From assembly GCF_900129495.1 (NCBI RefSeq), contig NZ_FQVX01000007.1:1-57447 (forward strand): a stretch of DNA of 57,447 bases, read 5' to 3'. Made by a program: the position numbers and the translations under genes. This document shows positions 1 through 8,256 of this stretch, one piece after another. Under the pieces are notes generated by a model. The model was not told the DNA's origin, searched no databases, and saw nothing but the letters and a program-made list of their open reading frames with translations. Within the stretch, counting starts at the first letter, position 1. Every line of letters begins with the position of its first letter. The DNA comes from Geodermatophilus nigrescens. GTDB taxonomy: Bacteria; Actinomycetota; Actinomycetes; Mycobacteriales; Geodermatophilaceae.

Positions 1-709
1 CGTCCATGGCGTTGCCGTAGTTGGCGTCGGTGATCGGCTCGCGCTCGACCCGGACCTCCTCGTGGGAGACCGGCACGGTCTGCGTCACGTTCTCGCTGAC
101 GACGTACTTGCGCAGCCGCGCCCGGCCGGCCTCGACCCGCTGGGTGCCGACGGCGAGGTGCTCCTCGGAGCGGGTCATCGCGTTGTCGGTGGTCGGGCCG
201 GAGGTGTCGTGGCCCACGGTGCCGCGGGTCTCGAGGTCGTCGCGGACGCCGTCACGGTCGCGGTCCATGCCCGCGGTGCCGGCCACGCCGGTGCCGGCGG
301 TGGTCAGGTCCTGCTGGCCGCGGGTCTGGTCCATCGAGTAGGTGCCGGCGGTGCCGGTGTCCGTCGTCGTGGTCTGCGTGGTCTGCGTGCCCGAGCCGTA
401 GCCGAGGCCGTAGTACCGGTACAGCTCCTGCTCCTCCTGCGGGGAGAGGTGGCCGTCGGTGTCGACCTTCGGCGCGTCCTTGACCTGGGCCTTGGTGACG
501 CCCACGCGCAGGCCGTCGTTGGTCAGGTCGGCGTCACGCAGCGGGACGAAGGACTCCTTGGTGCCGAACAGACCGGTGCGCACCGTGGCCCACTCCGGCT
601 GACCGGTCTCGTCGTCGAGGTAGACCTCGGAGGCGGACCCGATCTTCTCGCCCGACTGGTCGTAGACGTCCTGTCCGATCACACGGCTGATGGTGTCGGT
701 GCCGATCAT
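1..709 (-). CDS. PRC-barrel / DUF2382 stress-response protein (3' end cut by window edge)
   Basis: About 236 codons are visible and the frame is open to the window edge, so the C-terminus is missing. The first ~80 residues look like a PRC-barrel (starts MIGTDTISRVIG, then a DQSGEKIGSASEVYLDD stretch). A Thr/Gln/Gly-rich linker follows. From about residue 165 comes a DUF2382-like segment with EEHLAVGTQRVEAGRARLRK and the strand pattern VTQTVPVSHEEVRVEREP, typical of YsnF/AvaK-type proteins. ATG at 709 is chosen because GGGAG lies ~10 nt upstream. The family is associated with general stress, but its biochemical role is unknown. It is divergent from DUF3097 across ~310 bp that contains a strong inverted repeat. 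Confidence 0.85.
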   Translation of the reverse strand, partial: MIGTDTISRVIGQDVYDQSGEKIGSASEVYLDDETGQPEWATVRTGLFGTKESFVPLRDADLTNDGLRVGVTKAQVKDAPKVDTDGHLSPQEEQELYRYYGLGYGSGTQTTQTTTTDTGTAGTYSMDQTRGQQDLTTAGTGVAGTAGMDRDRDGVRDDLETRGTVGHDTSGPTTDNAMTRSEEHLAVGTQRVEAGRARLRKYVVSENVTQTVPVSHEEVRVEREPITDANYGNAMD

Positions 710-900
710 CGTCGTTTCGCGCTCCCATCTGAGCTCTGGTGTAACGGTCGACTCAATGGGTGACCGAGGTCGGCGGACCGAAACGACCGGATCGGATCTT
801 CGTCCGCCCGTCACCGTCCGTCCTCGTTCCGGCAACCGGGCCCCTCCCCCCGGCGGGACGACGTCCGTGCAGGTCAGCGCGGTGTGTCGGAGGACGTCGC

Positions 901-936
901 CGTACCGCTCGACGAGCGACGACTCGTAGCGGTACG
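901..936. repeat. Inverted repeat in the divergent PRC-barrel/DUF3097 spacer
   Basis: CGTACCGCT (901-909) pairs perfectly with AGCGGTACG (928-936), and ACGAG (912-916) pairs with CTCGT (923-927). A 2-nt bulge and a 6-nt loop remain. The spacer 710-1023 has no convincing gene. The repeat is 191 bp upstream of the PRC-barrel start and 88 bp upstream of DUF3097. It could be an operator or a structured leader. Confidence 0.55.
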
Positions 937-1023
937 TGACCGTCCGGTCGCCCGGGCGTGTCGCGCTCGTCCCGCCCGGCGCGTCTCCACGGCTGGCGCG
1001 CCGTCATCGGCTCTATTGGAGGC

Positions 1024-1830
1024 GTGCCGCCCCGCTCGCCCTACGACAACCTGGTGCACCCCCGCACGGTGAAGAAGCCGCCGCCGCAGGTGGCCGCCGA
1101 GCGCGACCTCGTCGTCGAGGACCCGTCGTCCGGCTTCGTCGGCGCCGTCGTGCGCTGCGAGAAGGACGTCGTCCACCTCGAGGACCGGTTCGGGAAGGTC
1201 CGCGCCTACCCCCTCGGCCCCGGCTTCTGGGTCGACGGCCGGCCGGTGGTGCTCGTGCGCCCGACGCCGAAGGGCCCCGCGACGCCGACCCGCAGCGCCT
1301 CGGGCTCGACCTACGTGGCCGGCGCCCGCGCCCGCGTCGCCCGCGAGGGCCGCATCTACGTCGAGGGCAAGCACGACGCCGAGCTGGTCGAGAAGGTCTG
1401 GGGCCACGACCTGCGCATCGAGGGCGTCGTCGTCGAGCCGCTGCACGGCGTCGACGACCTGCCGGCCATCGTCCGCGAGTTCCGCCCGGGCCAGGGCCGG
1501 CGGCTCGGCGTGCTGGTCGACCACCTGGTGCGCGGGTCGAAGGAGTCGCGGATCGCCGAGCAGGTGACCGGGCAGCACGCGCTCGTCGTCGGGCACCCGT
1601 TCATCGACATCTGGCAGGCCGTCAAGCCCTCCGTCGTCGGCATCCGCGCCTGGCCGGAGGTGCCGCGGGGCGAGGACTGGAAGACCGGCGTCTGCCGGCG
1701 GCTGGGCTGGGAGGACGACACCGGCTACGTGTGGGCCCAGCGCATCCTCGCCCGCGTGCGCACCTGGACCGACCTCGAGCCCGCGCTCATCGGCCGCGTC
1801 GAGGAGCTCATCGACTTCGTGACGGAGTGA
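1024..1830 (+). CDS. DUF3097 family protein with TOPRIM-like core
   Basis: A 268-residue protein of the actinobacterial DUF3097 family, function unknown. N-terminal strands (LVVEDPSSGFVGAVVR, then FGKVRAYPLGPGFWVDGRPV) look like a small beta domain. The middle has GRIYVEGKHDAELVEKVWG, the acidic Glu context of a TOPRIM fold, followed by GVLVDHLVRGSKES in the place of the second acidic TOPRIM motif. A nucleic-acid role is therefore plausible but inferred. The frame is open back to 958. I prefer GTG 1024 because a TCTATT hexamer ends 6 nt before it (leaderless pattern); a GTG at 958 is the longer alternative. Confidence 0.85.
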   Translation: MPPRSPYDNLVHPRTVKKPPPQVAAERDLVVEDPSSGFVGAVVRCEKDVVHLEDRFGKVRAYPLGPGFWVDGRPVVLVRPTPKGPATPTRSASGSTYVAGARARVAREGRIYVEGKHDAELVEKVWGHDLRIEGVVVEPLHGVDDLPAIVREFRPGQGRRLGVLVDHLVRGSKESRIAEQVTGQHALVVGHPFIDIWQAVKPSVVGIRAWPEVPRGEDWKTGVCRRLGWEDDTGYVWAQRILARVRTWTDLEPALIGRVEELIDFVTE

Positions 1831-1881
1831 TCGCGACACCGTGATCCTCCGGATCACACCGCGGCCAGGTGCCCGGAAGGA

Positions 1882-1932
1882 CCTCGGTGCCCCCCACACC
1901 TCGCACGCTCGGCGCGGGCCCCTGCACCGAGG
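1882..1932. repeat. Dispersed hairpin element, copy 1 (33-nt core family)
   Basis: Outer arms CCTCGGTGC (1882-1890) and GCACCGAGG (1924-1932) pair perfectly around a 33-nt core at 1891-1923. The core begins CCCCCACAC, has CTCGCACGCTCGG in the middle and ends GGGCCCCT. Two further copies, near 21.15 kb and 47.43 kb, keep the core but change the arms. This copy lies between the convergent DUF3097 and aldo/keto reductase genes, which suggests transcription termination. Confidence 0.7.
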
Positions 1933-2045
1933 CCGGTCGACGCGCTGAGCCCGGCCACGACGTCCCGGTCGGGAGCCTCCGGCCCCGCGTCCGGTCCGCC
2001 GTCCCCCGCAGGGGCGGCTCGGGTGTCGCTGCGCCCCCGCCACAC

Positions 2046-2082
2046 GGCGACGGCCGCCGCCCCGGGAGGGGACGGCGGCCGT
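2046..2082 (-). terminator. Hairpin terminator of the aldo/keto reductase gene
   Basis: A 12-bp perfect stem, CGACGGCCGCCG (2046-2057) with CGGCGGCCGTCG (2071-2082), has a 13-nt loop and lies just beyond the reductase stop codon. There is no U-tract, as is common in high-GC actinobacteria. Confidence 0.6.
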
Positions 2083-2098
2083 CGTGGTGGTGCTCCGG

Positions 2099-2938
2099 TC
2101 AGCTCGGCACGTAGTCGAACGTGTCCGGGTCCGGGCCGGTGCGCTCGCCGCGGTCGAGCCCGCTGATGGTGGCCATCTGGCCCTCGTCGAGCTCGAAGTC
2201 GAACAGCGCGAAGTTCTCCTCCACGCGCTTGCGGGTCACCGACTTCGGGAAGACGACGTCCCCGCGCTGCACGTGCCAGCGCAGCACGACCTGGGCCGGG
2301 GTGCGGCCCAGCGTCTCCGCGATCGCGGTGATCGCCGGGTCGTCGAGCACCTTGCCCTGCGCGATCGGAGACCAGGCCTCGGTGACGATCTCGTGGTCGG
2401 CGTCGAAGGCCCGCACCTCGTCGTTGGCCAGGTACGGGTGGACCTCGATCTGGTTCACCGCCGGGCGCACGTCGGTCTCGGAGAACAGCCGGCGCAGGTG
2501 GTGCGGGTTGAAGTTGGAGACGCCGATCGCGCGGCAGCGGCCGCCGGCGTAGATCTCCTCCATCGCCTTCCACGTCTCGACGTAGTCGACGTCGATGGTC
2601 GGCAGCGGCCAGTGGATGAGGAACAGGTCGAGCTGCTCCAGGCCGAGGTCGTTCATCGTCTGATCGAAGGCGCGCAGCGCGTCGTCGCGGCGGTGGAAGC
2701 CGTTGTTCAGCTTGCTCGTGACGAAGACCTCGGACGGGTCGATGCCCGACTCGCGGATCGCCTGCCCGACCTCCTTCTCGTTGCCGTACATCTCGGCGGT
2801 GTCGATGTGCCGGTAGCCGACCTCGAGCGCGGTGCGCACGGCCTCGACGGTGTTCTCCGGCTCGACCTGGTAGACGCCGAAGCCCAGCTGCGGGATCTCG
2901 ACGCCGTTGTTCAGGCGGATGGTGGGCACGGTGGCCAC
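2099..2938 (-). CDS. Aldo/keto reductase (2,5-diketo-D-gluconate reductase type)
   Basis: A 279-residue NADPH-dependent reductase of small aldehydes or ketones with a (beta/alpha)8 fold, predicted cytosolic. The AKR catalytic tetrad is intact: Asp46 and Tyr51 in HIDTAEMYGNE, Lys76 in TSKLNN, His109 in LFLIHWP. Cofactor-binding motifs GVSNFNP, NQIEVHPYL and FPKSVTRKRVEEN are present. The frame extends to 2983, but GTG 2938 is preferred: GAGGGAG lies ~7 nt upstream and the protein then starts like relatives (VATVPTIRLNNG). The natural substrate cannot be read from sequence. The gene is monocistronic, with hairpins on its 3' side. Confidence 0.9.
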   Translation of the reverse strand: MATVPTIRLNNGVEIPQLGFGVYQVEPENTVEAVRTALEVGYRHIDTAEMYGNEKEVGQAIRESGIDPSEVFVTSKLNNGFHRRDDALRAFDQTMNDLGLEQLDLFLIHWPLPTIDVDYVETWKAMEEIYAGGRCRAIGVSNFNPHHLRRLFSETDVRPAVNQIEVHPYLANDEVRAFDADHEIVTEAWSPIAQGKVLDDPAITAIAETLGRTPAQVVLRWHVQRGDVVFPKSVTRKRVEENFALFDFELDEGQMATISGLDRGERTGPDPDTFDYVPS

Positions 2939-3010
2939 GGGTGCTCCCTCTCGTCGTGGACGGTGGGCGGCGCGCCACTCCATGGCGCGCGCCTCTCCCG
3001 TCGGGGGCCG

Positions 3011-4267
3011 CTACCCGCCGACCGCGTCCTCAACCCGCGACGCGGGCTGCGTCACAGGCCCGGGGGCGCCGCGCCGGAGCAGCGGCGCACCGGCCAGCGC
3101 GATGAGCGCCGCCGAGGCGGCGGCCACCGCGGGCACGGCGAACGCGGCCTGCGCGCCCCAGGAGTCGACGGCGGCGCCGGCCAGCGCCGAGCCCGCGGTG
3201 ACGCCGACGGTCAGCCCGGTGTTGGACCACGACAGCGCCTCGGTGAGCGCCGCGCGCGGCACCCGCGACTCGATCAGCGAGGCGCCCGACACCAGCACCG
3301 GGGCGACGGCGAGGCCGGCGAGGAACCCGGCGCCGATGAGCAGCGGCAGCGACGACACCGCCCACAGCCCCTGCGCGGCCACGCCGAAGAAGACGGCGGT
3401 GCCGAGGAACCGGGCGGCGAGCGTGCCGGGCAGCCGGGCGACGCCGTAGGCGAGACCCGCGACCAGGCTGCCGCCGGCGTACAGCGCCAGCGCGACGCCG
3501 GCCAGCGCGGGCATCCCGAGGGACTCGGCGTACCCCACGACGACGACGTCCATGGCGCCGAACACGGTGCCCACGCCCAGGTAGGCGGCGCAGACGAGCA
3601 GCACCGCGGGCCCGAGGGCGGCCAGGCGCCGCGACCCGCCGCCCTCGCCGGCCGGCGTGACGACCGGCTCGGTGGCGCGCTGGCGCGCCAGCCACAGCCC
3701 GCCCACCGTGCCCAGCACGATGCCGGTGGTGAAGCCGGCGGCGGGGGCCACCAGCGTGCCGAGCACTGTCACCAGCGGCGGGCCGACGACGAACACGACC
3801 TCGTCGACGACGGACTCGAAGGCGAACGCGGTCTGGCGGCGCTCGGCGTCCTCCAGGGCGGCCACCCACCGGGCGCGGACCAGCGCGCCGATGTTGGGGA
3901 GGCTGGCGCCGGTGAGCGCCGCGAGGCCGAACCAGGTCCAGCGCGGCGCGTCGCCGACGACGACGCCGACGAACGCCAGGCCGGTGAGCAGGTAGGCCGC
4001 CATCGCCACCTGCAGCACCCGGCCCTGGCCGCGGCGGTCCATGGCGCGCGCCCACTGCGGGCCGGCGACCGAGGCGGTCAGCGCCAGGGTGCCCGAGACG
4101 GCGCCGGCGAGGGCGTAGCTGCCGGACTCGCCCTCGACGAGCAGGACCGCGCCGAGGCCGAGCATCGGCAGCGGCAGGCGGGCGACCCAGCCGGCGAGGG
4201 AGAACCAGGCGGCTCCGGGGACGGTGAACAGGCGTCCGTAGGGACCGAGGAGGGTGCGGGGTGACAC
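3011..4267 (-). CDS. MFS transporter
   Basis: A hydrophobic protein of about 418 residues with about 12 membrane segments in two halves of six and a basic central loop (residues near RQRATEPVVTPAGEGGGSRR). The short loop RAMDRRGQGR after the second or third helix matches the MFS loop 2-3 signature in position. It is likely a proton-coupled exporter of the EmrD/YcaD-like drug or metabolite type; the substrate is unknown. GTG 4267 is chosen because GAGAAG lies just upstream. GTG 4291, eight codons longer, is an alternative, while the open frame to 4402 adds an Arg-rich stretch unlike an MFS N-terminus. Confidence 0.8.
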   Translation of the reverse strand: MSPRTLLGPYGRLFTVPGAAWFSLAGWVARLPLPMLGLGAVLLVEGESGSYALAGAVSGTLALTASVAGPQWARAMDRRGQGRVLQVAMAAYLLTGLAFVGVVVGDAPRWTWFGLAALTGASLPNIGALVRARWVAALEDAERRQTAFAFESVVDEVVFVVGPPLVTVLGTLVAPAAGFTTGIVLGTVGGLWLARQRATEPVVTPAGEGGGSRRLAALGPAVLLVCAAYLGVGTVFGAMDVVVVGYAESLGMPALAGVALALYAGGSLVAGLAYGVARLPGTLAARFLGTAVFFGVAAQGLWAVSSLPLLIGAGFLAGLAVAPVLVSGASLIESRVPRAALTEALSWSNTGLTVGVTAGSALAGAAVDSWGAQAAFAVPAVAAASAALIALAGAPLLRRGAPGPVTQPASRVEDAVGG

Positions 4268-4459
4268 GGGCTTCTCGCGCTTCCTGGCCACAGGCGAGTG
4301 CGGGTCTGCCCGCCGGACTCTCGGGTGGCGACGCGACCGTAACAACGGACGGGGACTCCGTCGTCCCGGTTTCCTCGCGACCGAGCGTGTCGACGTCGTC
4401 ACTCAGGGGCGTTGCGAGGACCCTCCGTGGCGTCCCGCACACCTCTCCCGAGGAGCCCC

Positions 4460-5338
4460 GTGGCCCCGACCGCCCAGCGCGCCACCCGCCCGCTGCCCCT
4501 GCGCCTGCTGCTCGTCCTGCTGCTGGCCCTCACCGCCCTGCTGTCCCCCGGCACCGCCCGGGCCTCCGGCGGCGACGACGGTGGCACCCAGGGCGCCGCG
4601 GCGGGCGGCGACTTCGCCGTCACCGTCAACGGCCGGACCACGAACCCCGGCGCGGGCAGCGAGTACCGCCTCCGCGACACGACGCCCACGAGCCCGGTCG
4701 CCGTCCGCGGCCGGCACGTCACCTTCACGATCGACCCGGCCACCCTCGGCGTGTACGACTACGCGCTCACCGGCGCCCCCGATCCGCAGCGCATGGTCAC
4801 CGCCCCGACCGTCGTCTTCTCCTCGAAGGTGCCGGTGCTCACCGCCGCCCAGCTGCGCGGCGTGCGGATCGGTGAGCTGCGGCTGCGCGACGACGTCCTC
4901 GTCGTCACCTTCACGACCGCCTCCGGCGGCAAGCTCAAGGTGCAGGCGAAGGACGCCCCGCAGGGGGGCATCTTCCAGATGGAGCAGGAGTTCGGCGTCG
5001 CCGTCGAGTACGTGCACACCCTGGGCCCCGGCCTCTTCTACTTCGTCAACGAGTTCACCGGGAAGGTCAACCTCGGCAACGGCGTCGCCGGCGACGCCAC
5101 GCACCAGATGCTGCTCGGCAAGGACAGCCCGCAGGTGGCCACCCGGCTGTCGCTGTCGGCGACGACGTCCCGCTGGTCGGTGGCCTCGGGCGGGCGCATG
5201 GGCGGCGTGCTCGGCGAGGACGCCGTCGAGCTGTCCGCCGGCGCGACGAACTGCACCAGCGACTGCCAGGCCCGCAACCGCATCCAGGGCTCGGTCCCCG
5301 TCCCGCCGGACCCGACCTCCCCCACCCCGATCGGCTGA
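4460..5338 (+). CDS. Secreted protein of unknown function
   Basis: A 292-residue protein. Start GTG 4460 follows GAGGAG with 4-nt spacing. A classical signal peptide is visible: basic n-region, h-region LRLLLVLLLALTALLSPG, and an AxA-type site TARA around residue 35. The mature part is beta-rich with no catalytic motif that I recognise. It has one Cys pair near the C-terminus (NCTSDC) and a Pro-rich tail (PVPPDPTSPTPIG). It is probably exported and retained in the envelope or released. It is divergent from the MFS gene with ~190 bp between the starts. Confidence 0.75.
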   Translation: MAPTAQRATRPLPLRLLLVLLLALTALLSPGTARASGGDDGGTQGAAAGGDFAVTVNGRTTNPGAGSEYRLRDTTPTSPVAVRGRHVTFTIDPATLGVYDYALTGAPDPQRMVTAPTVVFSSKVPVLTAAQLRGVRIGELRLRDDVLVVTFTTASGGKLKVQAKDAPQGGIFQMEQEFGVAVEYVHTLGPGLFYFVNEFTGKVNLGNGVAGDATHQMLLGKDSPQVATRLSLSATTSRWSVASGGRMGGVLGEDAVELSAGATNCTSDCQARNRIQGSVPVPPDPTSPTPIG

Positions 5339-5473
5339 CCACCCCGCCGGCGTGCAACGTCGGTGCAGCACCCGCATCCGCGGGCGCGGCCGGGACTCCC
5401 CGGTGGCGTCCGCGGATGCGGCGTTCCGGGGCCCCGGTGCCGCGGGACCGGGGACGGCCGGGCCTCCCGCGGC

Positions 5474-5479
5474 TACATT
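5474..5479 (+). promoter_or_regulatory. -10 hexamer of moaA (leaderless)
   Basis: TACATT ends 7 nt before GTG 5487, so transcription would start at or next to the start codon. No Shine-Dalgarno precedes that codon. Confidence 0.6.
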
Positions 5480-5486
5480 CGCCAGC

Positions 5487-6551
5487 GTGAGTGCCACCCC
5501 GCTGCCCGACCCCCGGCCCCGTCGCGCCGACGCGGTCGAGGGCGGTGCGGCCCCGGGCACCGGGGGCCTGGTCGACCGGCACGGCCGCGTGGCCACCGAC
5601 CTGCGGGTGTCGCTCACCGACCGCTGCAACCTGCGCTGCTCCTACTGCATGCCGCCCGAGGGCCTGCAGTGGCTGCCCAAGGTCGAGCAGCTCACCGACG
5701 ACGAGGTCGTCCGGCTGGTGCGCATCGGCGTCGAGCAGCTCGGCATCCGCGAGGTCCGCTTCACCGGCGGCGAGCCGCTGCTGCGCCCGGGCCTGCCCGG
5801 CATCGTCGCGGCCGCGACCGCGCTCACCCCGCGTCCCGAGGTCAGCCTGACCACCAACGCGATCGGGCTGTCCCGCGTGGCCCCCGCGCTCGCCGAGGCC
5901 GGGCTGGACCGCATCAACGTCAGCCTCGACACCCTCGACCGCGAGCGCTTCAAGCGGCTCACCCACCGCGACCGGCTCGACGACGTGCTGGCGGGCCTGC
6001 GGGCCGCGCACGACGCCGGGCTCACGCCGGTGAAGGTCAACGCCGTCCTGCTGCGGGGCGTCAACGAGGAGGACGCCGTCCCGCTGCTGGACTACTGCCT
6101 GGAGCACGGCTACCAGCTGCGGTTCATCGAGCAGATGCCGCTCGACGCCCACCACGCGTGGACCCGCGGCGAGATGGTCACCGCCGAGGACATCCTGGAA
6201 CGGCTGTCGGCGGCGCACGTGCTCACGCCCGACACCGAGGAGCGCGGCTCGGCCCCGGCCGAGCGGTGGCTGGTCGACGGCGGCCCCGCCACGGTCGGCG
6301 TCATCGCGTCGGTCACCCGCTCGTTCTGCGGCACCTGCGACCGCACCCGGCTCACCGCCGACGGCCAGATCCGCAACTGCCTGTTCGCCCGCGACGAGTC
6401 CGACCTGCGGACGGCGATGCGCGAGGGCGCCACCGACGCCGAGCTGGCCGACCGGTGGCGGATCGCCACGCTGGCCAAGCTCCCCGGCCACGGCATCGAC
6501 GACCCGAGCTTCCTGCAGCCGAGCCGGCCGATGTCGGCCATCGGGGGATGA
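5487..6551 (+). CDS. moaA: GTP 3',8-cyclase MoaA
   Basis: A 354-residue radical SAM enzyme that converts GTP to (8S)-3',8-cyclo-7,8-dihydro-GTP, the first step of molybdopterin synthesis (with MoaC, which is not in this window). The N-terminal cluster motif is C47-x3-C51-x2-C54 in DRCNLRCSYCMP, followed by the SAM-binding FTGGEPLL. The second, substrate-binding cluster is C281-x2-C284-x13-C298 (FCGTCDRTRLT ... IRNC). The C-terminal double Gly (MSAIGG), needed for catalysis in the family, is present. The frame is open to 4254, but GTG 5487 gives a normal MoaA length and carries a leaderless -10. It overlaps the RBS region of moaD, 4 nt away. Confidence 0.96.
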   Translation: MSATPLPDPRPRRADAVEGGAAPGTGGLVDRHGRVATDLRVSLTDRCNLRCSYCMPPEGLQWLPKVEQLTDDEVVRLVRIGVEQLGIREVRFTGGEPLLRPGLPGIVAAATALTPRPEVSLTTNAIGLSRVAPALAEAGLDRINVSLDTLDRERFKRLTHRDRLDDVLAGLRAAHDAGLTPVKVNAVLLRGVNEEDAVPLLDYCLEHGYQLRFIEQMPLDAHHAWTRGEMVTAEDILERLSAAHVLTPDTEERGSAPAERWLVDGGPATVGVIASVTRSFCGTCDRTRLTADGQIRNCLFARDESDLRTAMREGATDAELADRWRIATLAKLPGHGIDDPSFLQPSRPMSAIGG

Positions 6552-6555
6552 CCCG

Positions 6556-6798
6556 GTGGCGGTGACCGTCCGCTACTTCGCCGGCGCCCGCGCGGCCGCC
6601 GGCGTCGACACCGAGACCTGTGAGGCCACCACGCTCGAGGAGCTGGTCGGCCGGATCGTCGAGTCCCACGGCGAGCGTCTCGAGCGGGTGCTCACCGCCT
6701 GCTCGTTCCTGGTCGACGGAACCCAGACGCGGGACCGCGCGTTGGCACTCGGACCCGGGGCAGTCGTCGACGTGCTGCCCCCCTTCGCCGGAGGATGA
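6556..6798 (+). CDS. moaD: MoaD/ThiS-family sulfur carrier protein
   Basis: An 80-residue beta-grasp protein ending in the diagnostic PPFAGG. The terminal Gly-Gly would be adenylated and converted to a thiocarboxylate that donates sulfur to molybdopterin synthase. It starts with GTG 4 nt after the moaA stop, with GGGGG of the moaA 3' end as ribosome-binding site. That implies translational coupling. Its partner, the large subunit MoaE, is 2.8 kb away on the other strand. Confidence 0.92.
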   Translation: MAVTVRYFAGARAAAGVDTETCEATTLEELVGRIVESHGERLERVLTACSFLVDGTQTRDRALALGPGAVVDVLPPFAGG

Positions 6799-6867
6799 CC
6801 GCCCCCTCGTGAGCTCGCCTCACCATACGAGCCGTCCCCGTCCGCTCCGCTCCGCCGAGGTCACCCC

Positions 6868-8256
6868 ATGACCGAGTGGCTGCTCGTCCTCGTCGGCGTC
6901 CTGCTGGTCGCCGCCTGCGCGGCGTTCGTGGCCTTCGAGTTCGCCCTGGTGACCGTCGACCGGCCCACCGTCGAGCGCGCGGCCGCCGGTGGCGACCGCC
7001 GGTCCGGCGGCGTGCTCACGGCGCTGCGGACCCTCTCCACCCAGCTGTCGGGCGCCCAGCTCGGCATCACCGTCACCAACCTGGCGATCGGTTTCGTCGC
7101 CGAGCCCTCGATCGCCGAGCTGCTGCGCGGGCCGCTGGAGTCGGCCGGGCTGTCCGGCGCGGCCGCCCGGTCGGTGTCGATCACGCTCGCGCTGGTGCTC
7201 GCCACCGTGCTGACCATGGTGTTCGGCGAGCTGGTGCCCAAGAACGTGGCGATCAGCGAGCCGCTGCGCACCGCCCGCGCGGTCGCCGGCTTCCAGCGCG
7301 GCTTCACCCGGGCCACCGCCCTGGTCATCCGCTTCCTCAACGGCTGGGCCAACGCGCTGCTGCGCCGGCTGTTCGGCGTCGAGCCGCAGGAGGAGCTGGC
7401 CTCCGCCCGCTCGCCGGAGGAGCTGACCTCGCTGGTCCGCCGCTCGGGCCGGCAGGGGACGCTGCCCACGGAGACCGCCACGCTGCTCGAGCGCGGGCTG
7501 GCCTTCGGTGAGCTGCGCGCCAGCGACGCCGCCACGCCGCGCACCCGCATGACGACCGTGCCCGCCGGCGCGCCCGTCGACGAGGTGCTCACCGCGGCCC
7601 GCGACTCGGGCCACTCGCGCTTCCCCGTCGTCTCCGGCGCCGGCATCGACGACGTCGTCGGCATGGTCCACGTGAAACACGCCCTCGCCGTCCCGCGCGA
7701 CCGGCGCGCCGCCACTGCGGTGTCGGCGGTGATGCTGCCGGCGCTGTTCGTGCCCACCTCGCGCCGCCTGGACGACCTGCTCGGTGACCTGCGCCGCGGC
7801 GGCCTGCAGATGGCCGTCGTCGTCGACGAGTACGGCGGCACCGACGGCGTGGTGACCGTCGAGGACCTCGTGGAGGAGCTGGTCGGCGACCTCGTCGACG
7901 AGTACGACGAGGAGGGCGGCGACGACGTCGTCGACCGCGGCGACGGCACCTGGTCGGTGTCGGGCCTGCTGCGCCCCGACGAGGTGGCCGCCGCGACCGG
8001 CCTGGCGGTGCCGTCGGACCGCCACTGGGAGACCCTCGGCGGGCTCGTGCTGCACGTGCTCGGCCGGATCCCCGAGGTCGGCGACCGCATCGAGGCCCGC
8101 CCGACCCTGCCGCCGGAGCTCGCCGCCGAGGCCGAGGGCCTGCCCGCCGGGGTGTGGGTGCAGGTCGAGCGGGTCGACGGCACCCGGGTGGAGCGCGCCG
8201 TCGTCGGCGGCGTGCCCGCCACCACCGGCGACGACGAGGAGGACGACCGTGGGTGA
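6868..8256 (+). CDS. CNNM/CorC-family membrane protein (HlyC/CorC type), full-length paralog
   Basis: A 462-residue protein. The N-terminal CNNM (DUF21) transmembrane domain spans roughly residues 1-190 and contains the conserved GELVPKNVAI motif. A CBS pair follows (about 200-335; VDEYGGTDGVVTVEDL), then a CorC/HlyC C-terminal domain (about 345-440; LVLHVLGRIPEVGD). The family is linked to Mg2+ or Co2+ efflux or homeostasis. The start of the downstream paralog overlaps its last 8 nt. It lies inside the molybdenum region without an obvious functional tie to it. Confidence 0.88.
   Translation: MTEWLLVLVGVLLVAACAAFVAFEFALVTVDRPTVERAAAGGDRRSGGVLTALRTLSTQLSGAQLGITVTNLAIGFVAEPSIAELLRGPLESAGLSGAAARSVSITLALVLATVLTMVFGELVPKNVAISEPLRTARAVAGFQRGFTRATALVIRFLNGWANALLRRLFGVEPQEELASARSPEELTSLVRRSGRQGTLPTETATLLERGLAFGELRASDAATPRTRMTTVPAGAPVDEVLTAARDSGHSRFPVVSGAGIDDVVGMVHVKHALAVPRDRRAATAVSAVMLPALFVPTSRRLDDLLGDLRRGGLQMAVVVDEYGGTDGVVTVEDLVEELVGDLVDEYDEEGGDDVVDRGDGTWSVSGLLRPDEVAAATGLAVPSDRHWETLGGLVLHVLGRIPEVGDRIEARPTLPPELAAEAEGLPAGVWVQVERVDGTRVERAVVGGVPATTGDDEEDDRG

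Noticed and set aside
753..1007. Small minus-strand frame in the 710-1023 spacer
   Set aside because: It is Arg/Pro-rich with no ribosome-binding site or family resemblance. The inverted repeat at 901-936 lies inside it.
2084..4264. 726-codon plus-strand frame over the aldo/keto reductase and MFS genes
   Set aside because: It is low-complexity (Arg, Ala, Gly, Asp, Gln) and antisense to two well-supported genes.
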